Origin: Bacteroidota bacterium
GTDB lineage: Bacteria; Bacteroidota; Bacteroidia; Bacteroidales; VadinHA17
NCBI GenBank assembly: GCA_030628785.1
Contig: DAOVQI010000085.1
Span: 1-9,956, forward strand
DNA: 9,956 bases
Direction of reading: 5' to 3'
Each line of letters begins with the position of its first letter. Within the stretch, counting starts at the first letter, position 1. Position numbers and translations under genes: made by a program. The notes below the pieces were generated by a model. The model was not told the DNA's origin. It saw only the letters and a program-made list of their open reading frames with translations, and ran no database searches. Shown one piece after another: positions 5,722 through 9,956 of this stretch.

Positions 5722-8322
5722 ATGAAAAAACAAATTATATTTTTATTAGCTGTAACAGTATTCTTCTCATGTTCAGAAAAAGAAAAGAATCAAAATTCCG
5801 AATTAATCAGTATTGAAATTAATTCGAACTGGAAGTTTAAACAGGCAGACAAATATGAATGGTTGCCCGCTACCATTCCGGGAACAGTTCATACCGATCT
5901 GTTGAACAACGAAAAAATTGAAGATCCTTACTATCGTGTAAACGAAAAAGATCAGCAATGGATCGACAAAGCAGACTGGGAATACCAAACTACTTTTAAT
6001 GTTACTTCCGGTATAATGGCAAAAAATAATATTTGGCTCGAGTTTATGGGACTTGACACCTATGCAGATGTTTACCTTAACGATCAGAAAATACTTACTG
6101 CTGATAACATGTTCAGAGAGTGGAAAGTCGATTGCAAGGAATTTCTGAGAAAAGGTGAAAATGTTCTTCGTGTTTACCTGGCTTCGCCAATTAAAATTGG
6201 TCTTGAGAAACTTGAAGCTAATGGTTATGGGCTTCCTGCTGTAAATGATCAGTCGGAAAACGGCGAACTTGGCGATAAAAAAGTAAGTGTATTTACCAGA
6301 AAAGCCGGTTATCATTTTGGCTGGGACTGGGGACCACGATTGGTGACATCAGGAATATGGCGGCCGGTATTTCTTAAGGCATGGAACAAAATAAGAATTG
6401 AAAATCTTTATATCGTCCGGAATGAAGTTTCCGATATGTCAGCGAAAATGACCGCTGAATTTGAAATATCAAGCGACGAAAATCAGGAACTAAGATTGGC
6501 GATTGCCGTTGAAGGTAAGATATTATCTGAAAGAATCATCGAAGTTACCAAAGGGACGAGCATTTCAAAGGTTGATTTTAAAATTTTAAACCCTAAGCTT
6601 TGGTGGTCAGCAGGTTTGGGTGAACAGCATCTTTATAATATTACAGGGAAAGTATATGATTCGGAAAGCCTTCTTGATGAAAGCAAAACAAAGATAGGAA
6701 TAAGAACTGCCAGGCTCATACAAAAACCGGATACTGATGGAAAAGGAAAGAGCTTTTATATTGAATTGAATGGAAGACCGGTTTTCTCAAAAGGCGCTAA
6801 TTATATTCCCAACGATGTCTTCCTTCCCAGAGTAACTCCTGATAAATATGAAAATATCGTAAAATCGGCAGCCGAGGCAAACATGAATATGTTGAGGATC
6901 TGGGGTGGTGGAATATATGAGAATGATGTTTTTTACGACTTGTGTGATAAGTATGGAATCATGATCTGGCAGGATTTTATGTTTGCATGCAGCATGTATC
7001 CCGGAGGCGATGATTTCTTTGAAAATGTAACACAGGAAGCAATCGACAATGTAAAACGCCTGAGAAATCACCCGTCGATTGTTCTTTGGTGCGGTAACAA
7101 CGAAATTGAAACTGCGTGGGGAGAATATAAAGAAAACGCAGGCTGGGGCTGGAAACAACGTTATAATATGGAACAGAGAAAAGAAATCTGGACTAATTAC
7201 GAAAAAGTATTTCATGAAATCCTTCCTGAGGTTGTTGAGAAATATTCAAATAACACTTTCTACTGGCATTCATCTCCTTCTGCCGGAATGGGAAAACTTT
7301 CCGGCTATCAAACCACTTCCGGTGATATCCACTACTGGGGTGTTTGGCACGGGCAGCATCCCTTCAGTGAGTTTCAAAAATATTTAGGCCGTTTTATGAG
7401 TGAGTACGGGTTCCAGTCGTTCCCTGAATTTAGAACTGTAAAACAATATACCATTAAACAGGACTGGGATATTGAATCGGAAGTAATGGCTGCGCATCAA
7501 CGTAGCGGAATAGGTAACCTGCGAATTAAAAGCTATATGGAAGAAGATTACATAATTCCTGAAGACTTTGAGCAGTTTCTATACGTAGGTCAGGTTTTAC
7601 AAGCAGATGCAATACAGGAAGCAATTGAGGCTCACCGTCGTGCTATGCCATATTGTATGGGTACACTTTACTGGCAGATAAACGATTGCTGGCCGGTTGC
7701 TTCATGGTCGAGCATTGATTATTTTCAAAGATGGAAGGCTTTGCAATTCTTTGCACTTCATGCCAATAAAAGTGTAATTGTTTCTTCAACAGAAAAAGAA
7801 GGAAAAGTAATCCTCTCTGTGGTTTCAGATGAAACCGAAGACATTAAAGGAATACTCAAACTGAAACTGATTGATTTTGATGGAAATGATATCTGGACAG
7901 AATCAATAAAAATTGAAGTAAAAGAAAATTCCTCAGAAGTTTATTTCGAAAAAGAGATAAAAGAGTTAATCGGACGTAGCAATGCAAACCATATCGTTTT
8001 GGTTTCAGAATTGATAAGAAATGGTCAATCGCTCGACACTGATTTATTTTACTTTGTAAAACCAAAAAATCTAAAACTTTCCGATCCGGAATTAAATATT
8101 GAAGTGAAAGAAGAAACCGGTAAATATGTTATTGAAGTTTTTTCGCAATCGTTGGTTAAGAATCTTTTCCTTACAATTGATGAGAGAAACGAAAGGTTTT
8201 CAGACAACTATTTTGATGTTTTACCCGGTGAAACAAAAACAGTATATTATCCTGATACCGAAAATATTCAGGATTTTGCTTCAAAAATAAGAAGCATCCA
8301 TTTGCAAAAAACAGTTAAATAA
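5722..8322 (+). CDS. GH2 beta-mannosidase, lipoprotein
   Basis: Retaining exo-acting beta-mannosidase that removes beta-D-mannose from non-reducing ends of manno-oligosaccharides or N-glycan cores. The 866 residues match the family. Cys17 in the lipobox FFSC makes it a lipoprotein, facing the periplasm or the cell surface; the following SEKEKN is acidic enough to allow surface export. Domains in order: sugar-binding jelly-roll (about 35-215; KAGYHFGWDWGPRLVTSGIW is a beta-mannosidase hallmark), Ig-like domain (about 225-325), TIM barrel (about 330-680) and C-terminal beta-sandwiches. The acid/base is Glu461 in LWCGNNE and the nucleophile Glu561 in FMSEYGFQSFPE. LRIWGGGIYE, MIWQDFMFACSMYP, IHYWGVWHG and LYWQINDCWPVASWSSID are further family motifs. 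Codon use looks more A/T-rich than in the SusC/SusD genes, and palindromic repeats precede it, so it may have a separate history. Specificity for mannan versus N-glycan is not readable. Confidence 0.95.
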   Translation: MKKQIIFLLAVTVFFSCSEKEKNQNSELISIEINSNWKFKQADKYEWLPATIPGTVHTDLLNNEKIEDPYYRVNEKDQQWIDKADWEYQTTFNVTSGIMAKNNIWLEFMGLDTYADVYLNDQKILTADNMFREWKVDCKEFLRKGENVLRVYLASPIKIGLEKLEANGYGLPAVNDQSENGELGDKKVSVFTRKAGYHFGWDWGPRLVTSGIWRPVFLKAWNKIRIENLYIVRNEVSDMSAKMTAEFEISSDENQELRLAIAVEGKILSERIIEVTKGTSISKVDFKILNPKLWWSAGLGEQHLYNITGKVYDSESLLDESKTKIGIRTARLIQKPDTDGKGKSFYIELNGRPVFSKGANYIPNDVFLPRVTPDKYENIVKSAAEANMNMLRIWGGGIYENDVFYDLCDKYGIMIWQDFMFACSMYPGGDDFFENVTQEAIDNVKRLRNHPSIVLWCGNNEIETAWGEYKENAGWGWKQRYNMEQRKEIWTNYEKVFHEILPEVVEKYSNNTFYWHSSPSAGMGKLSGYQTTSGDIHYWGVWHGQHPFSEFQKYLGRFMSEYGFQSFPEFRTVKQYTIKQDWDIESEVMAAHQRSGIGNLRIKSYMEEDYIIPEDFEQFLYVGQVLQADAIQEAIEAHRRAMPYCMGTLYWQINDCWPVASWSSIDYFQRWKALQFFALHANKSVIVSSTEKEGKVILSVVSDETEDIKGILKLKLIDFDGNDIWTESIKIEVKENSSEVYFEKEIKELIGRSNANHIVLVSELIRNGQSLDTDLFYFVKPKNLKLSDPELNIEVKEETGKYVIEVFSQSLVKNLFLTIDERNERFSDNYFDVLPGETKTVYYPDTENIQDFASKIRSIHLQKTVK

Positions 8323-8349
8323 CAAAAAAAATATGGCGGGGTTAATGTA

Positions 8350-9711
8350 TCATTTACTCATGTATTTGTCTGCGAAATCCATATACCTCTGCCAGTCGTA
8401 TTCAGTAAGATTGTGTTTCCCGGTACGGATATGATAACCGGTATTCCCTTGTTGGACAGGCTTTCCCAATGGTGGTATATAGTCTATTTCCAGTCCTTTT
8501 TTCCCAAAAAACCGGTAAACCGGATTTGCATACAAGGCAGAAAGGAATTCACCATGGGGATCAGCCCACAGATCTTCATCAGCGCTGGCAATATAAACCA
8601 GGCGCGGAGCAATCAGTGAAATGAGCATATGCTGGTCAACAGGCAGATCATCTTCCTTACCGTTGTATTTTTTGAAATTGTCACAAAACCAATGTGGAAA
8701 AACTGTGTTAATCCTTTCAACCGTTTCTCCAAATCTTCTTCTTGACAAGGCTGCCCCTCCACAGCCAGAATTGTTTGATATCACCATCGCAAAACGTTCA
8801 TCCCGGGCACCTGCCCATAAAGCGGTCTTACCCAACCGTGAATGTCCTATAATTGCCACATGTTTTTGATCAATATCCAAATCGGTTTCAATATAATCCA
8901 TGGCCCTGCACAGTCCCCAGGCCCAGGCTCCAATAGCTCCCCATGCATCATCCGGCCGAGCATCCTGCTTGTCGAAAGCAGGATGAACCCCGTTTTTAAA
9001 TCCGTCATGAAAATCCGGATCAAGATCGCCATAGTAAATGGTAGCTAAACCATAGCCACGTTCAAGTATTTTTTCAACCGGCCATCGTGAACTTTTTACT
9101 CCTCTTGTCTTTTCCGTAGACCGGTTGTTTTCCACACCCTCTTTTTCATTTGGTAACCAGCTGGTGTTTATTCGAATGGCCGGATCGGAATGAATGGTTT
9201 GGTTTCCCTGGAAATTGAGTCCTAAAAATAATGGGACAGTTTTTTTCACGTGATTAGGCAAATAGATCAGGATATCCATAAAAGGACCCTCGTTTTTTCC
9301 GGTAAAATTCACACGGACCTGTTTACGGATTGCTTTTCCGCCAAGCGCTTCCCTGTTTACATCAAAAACATCGAAAGACAAATCTTCCGGCCGTTCAATG
9401 GGTGCCCTCCCATAAACAAACTTCCGGAATAATTCAAGAATCTCAGGACGGCGTTTAAGCTTCCATGTTTCCGGATCGGCTACCTCTGTACCATCAAGCA
9501 TAATTAATGGATCGGTTAATTCAAAAGCAGGAACATTTTCTTCATAGTAATTGAATTCCGGGTCTCTTTTCGTAAGAGTATCGGACAATTCCTTTTTGGC
9601 AGTCCAACCTTTTTGTGATATACCCTCGTGTTGCAGATCCTGCGCCTGACCGGCAACAGAAAGAATAAAAGTAAGGCAAAAGCAAGCAAAAATATTTTTA
9701 ATTAATTTCAT
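8350..9711 (-). CDS. CE15 glucuronoyl esterase, secreted
   Basis: Alpha/beta-hydrolase of carbohydrate esterase family 15, which cuts the ester between lignin alcohols and (4-O-methyl-)glucuronic acid on xylan. I place the start at 9711, giving 453 residues with the signal peptide MKLIKNIFACFCLTFILSVA ending GQAQ. The frame stays open 47 codons upstream to 9852, but that extension translates the inverted repeat at 9726-9845 and would bury the signal peptide. The nucleophile is Ser291 in GHSRLGKTALWAGARDERFA, a bacterial CE15 hallmark. SNNSGCGGAALSRRRFGE (about 312-329) follows. The acidic triad residue should lie in SADEDLWADPHGEF (about 376-389), and His433 in TGYHIRTGKHNLTEYDW is the likely catalytic His. 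NFQGNQT and DARPDDAWGAIGAWAWGL also fit the family. It may be labelled acetylxylan esterase or hypothetical elsewhere. It converges on the mannosidase gene with a 27-bp gap and no clear terminator. Confidence 0.92.
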   Translation of the reverse strand: MKLIKNIFACFCLTFILSVAGQAQDLQHEGISQKGWTAKKELSDTLTKRDPEFNYYEENVPAFELTDPLIMLDGTEVADPETWKLKRRPEILELFRKFVYGRAPIERPEDLSFDVFDVNREALGGKAIRKQVRVNFTGKNEGPFMDILIYLPNHVKKTVPLFLGLNFQGNQTIHSDPAIRINTSWLPNEKEGVENNRSTEKTRGVKSSRWPVEKILERGYGLATIYYGDLDPDFHDGFKNGVHPAFDKQDARPDDAWGAIGAWAWGLCRAMDYIETDLDIDQKHVAIIGHSRLGKTALWAGARDERFAMVISNNSGCGGAALSRRRFGETVERINTVFPHWFCDNFKKYNGKEDDLPVDQHMLISLIAPRLVYIASADEDLWADPHGEFLSALYANPVYRFFGKKGLEIDYIPPLGKPVQQGNTGYHIRTGKHNLTEYDWQRYMDFADKYMSK

Positions 9712-9725
9712 TTTGAGATTAAATA

Positions 9726-9845
9726 TTGAGCCTACTCCAAAAAGTCGCTTTTTCGCCACTAAAGCACTAAAACACAATCCCGAATACCGATAGTTATCGG
9801 TATTCGGGGTAGTGGCGAAAAAGCGACTTTTTGGAGTGGACTCAA
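9726..9845. repeat. Large nested inverted repeat (35-bp outer arms, 14-bp inner arms)
   Basis: The outer arms are 9726-9760 and 9811-9845. They are complementary over 35 bp with two mismatches near the outer ends, leaving a perfect core of 28-29 bp that includes AAAAAGTCGCTTTTTCGCC. Inside, CCCGAATACCGATA (9779-9792) and TATCGGTATTCGGG (9795-9808) form a perfect 14-bp stem around GT. The left side keeps a 16-nt unpaired segment (AAAGCACTAAAACACA, 9761-9776). It could extrude as a cruciform, fold as a long RNA hairpin in the esterase leader, or be a non-autonomous mobile element. No target-site duplication is obvious. Confidence 0.85.
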
Positions 9846-9846
9846 A

Positions 9847-9874
9847 GTTCAAAGATGTAGGTCAAGCTTCGAAC
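9847..9874. repeat. Short inverted repeat GTTCAAAG / CTTCGAAC
   Basis: 8-bp arms at 9847-9854 and 9867-9874 pair with one G-T wobble around a 12-nt loop. It follows directly on the right arm of the large inverted repeat and may be part of the same compound spacer element. Confidence 0.5.
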
Positions 9875-9882
9875 ATCAAACC

Positions 9883-9909
9883 TGCCCGACTTCGTCTTTC
9901 AGGCGGGCA
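9883..9909. repeat. Short GC-rich hairpin TGCCCG / CGGGCA
   Basis: 6-bp perfect arms at 9883-9888 and 9904-9909 enclose a 15-nt loop that itself contains GAC-TTC-GTC. It could be a terminator-like hairpin for a gene beyond the window, but no T-run adjoins it on either side, so I list it only as a palindrome. Confidence 0.5.
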
Positions 9910-9956
9910 TCATCCAATCACCCTGTTTTATCCGATTGAAAATAATTAAACGGTTA

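Larger units (their letters stand above)
9712..9956. other. Gene-free right end, mostly palindromic repeat DNA
   Basis: No credible gene is visible between the esterase start and the window edge. Most of it is the nested inverted repeat (9726-9845), then two smaller hairpins (9847-9874 and 9883-9909). The last 45 bp (9911-9956) hold nothing I can name. The esterase promoter must lie within or beyond the repeat, as only 14 bp separate the repeat from the ATG; I see no convincing consensus. Confidence 0.6.

Noticed and set aside
5803..6315. 170-codon minus-strand open frame inside the GH2 gene
   Set aside because: It lies wholly opposite a well-supported GH2 coding region, shows no domain or start context, and is an antisense shadow of A/T-rich codons.
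6787..7215. 142-codon minus-strand open frame inside the GH2 gene
   Set aside because: It is antisense to the catalytic barrel, whose plus-strand motifs (LRIWGGG, WCGNNE) are unambiguous; nothing supports coding on the other strand.
9726..9845. Complete insertion sequence
   Set aside because: The element is about 120 bp and holds no transposase; at most it is a non-autonomous palindromic element.
9712..9852. N-terminal 47-codon extension of the esterase as real coding sequence
   Set aside because: It translates the inverted repeat, precedes a good signal peptide (MKLIKNIFACFCLTFILS) and has no family resemblance.

Overview
The window looks like part of a carbohydrate-degradation locus (polysaccharide utilisation locus, PUL) from a Bacteroidota bacterium, probably of the Bacteroidales/Marinilabiliales type. 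The evidence is a SusC/SusD pair, lipoprotein signals followed by acidic surface-export-like residues, very A/T-rich gene starts without Shine-Dalgarno sequences, and intergenic DNA rich in short palindromes. The placement is inferred from gene families and style; no marker gene is present.

Layout. Positions 1-117 (minus) hold only the signal peptide and first residues of a secreted protein, possibly a TolB-like beta-propeller. A 315-bp gene-free stretch (118-432) follows, with three ATGCCTAAA repeats and several hairpins. Then come susC-like (433-3600, plus) and susD-like (3628-5385, plus), 27 bp apart, forming an outer-membrane glycan import pair. Next is a 336-bp intergenic region (5386-5721) with a strong hairpin/T-run terminator, four palindromic elements of one apparent family (two of them a 47-bp tandem duplication) and a likely promoter. 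A GH2 beta-mannosidase lipoprotein (5722-8322, plus) follows. It meets, tail to tail across 27 bp, a CE15 glucuronoyl esterase (8350-9711, minus). The right end (9712-9956) is gene-free and dominated by a large nested inverted repeat that touches the esterase start.

How the genes may work together (inference). CE15 esterases cut ester links between lignin alcohols and (4-O-methyl-)glucuronic acid on xylan. SusD captures glycan at the surface and SusC imports it with TonB energy. The beta-mannosidase trims terminal beta-mannosyl residues. This suggests use of plant cell-wall or other mannose- and uronate-containing glycans. The terminator after susD, the separate promoter before the mannosidase and the opposite strand of the esterase imply at least three transcription units, so a shared substrate is not proven. 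No regulator (SusR, hybrid two-component system, ECF sigma/anti-sigma) is visible.

The coding genes all belong to known families. The least explained material is in the spacers: a palindrome family with a shared framework and changing but still complementary stems, and the nested inverted repeat that makes the esterase reading frame look 47 codons too long.
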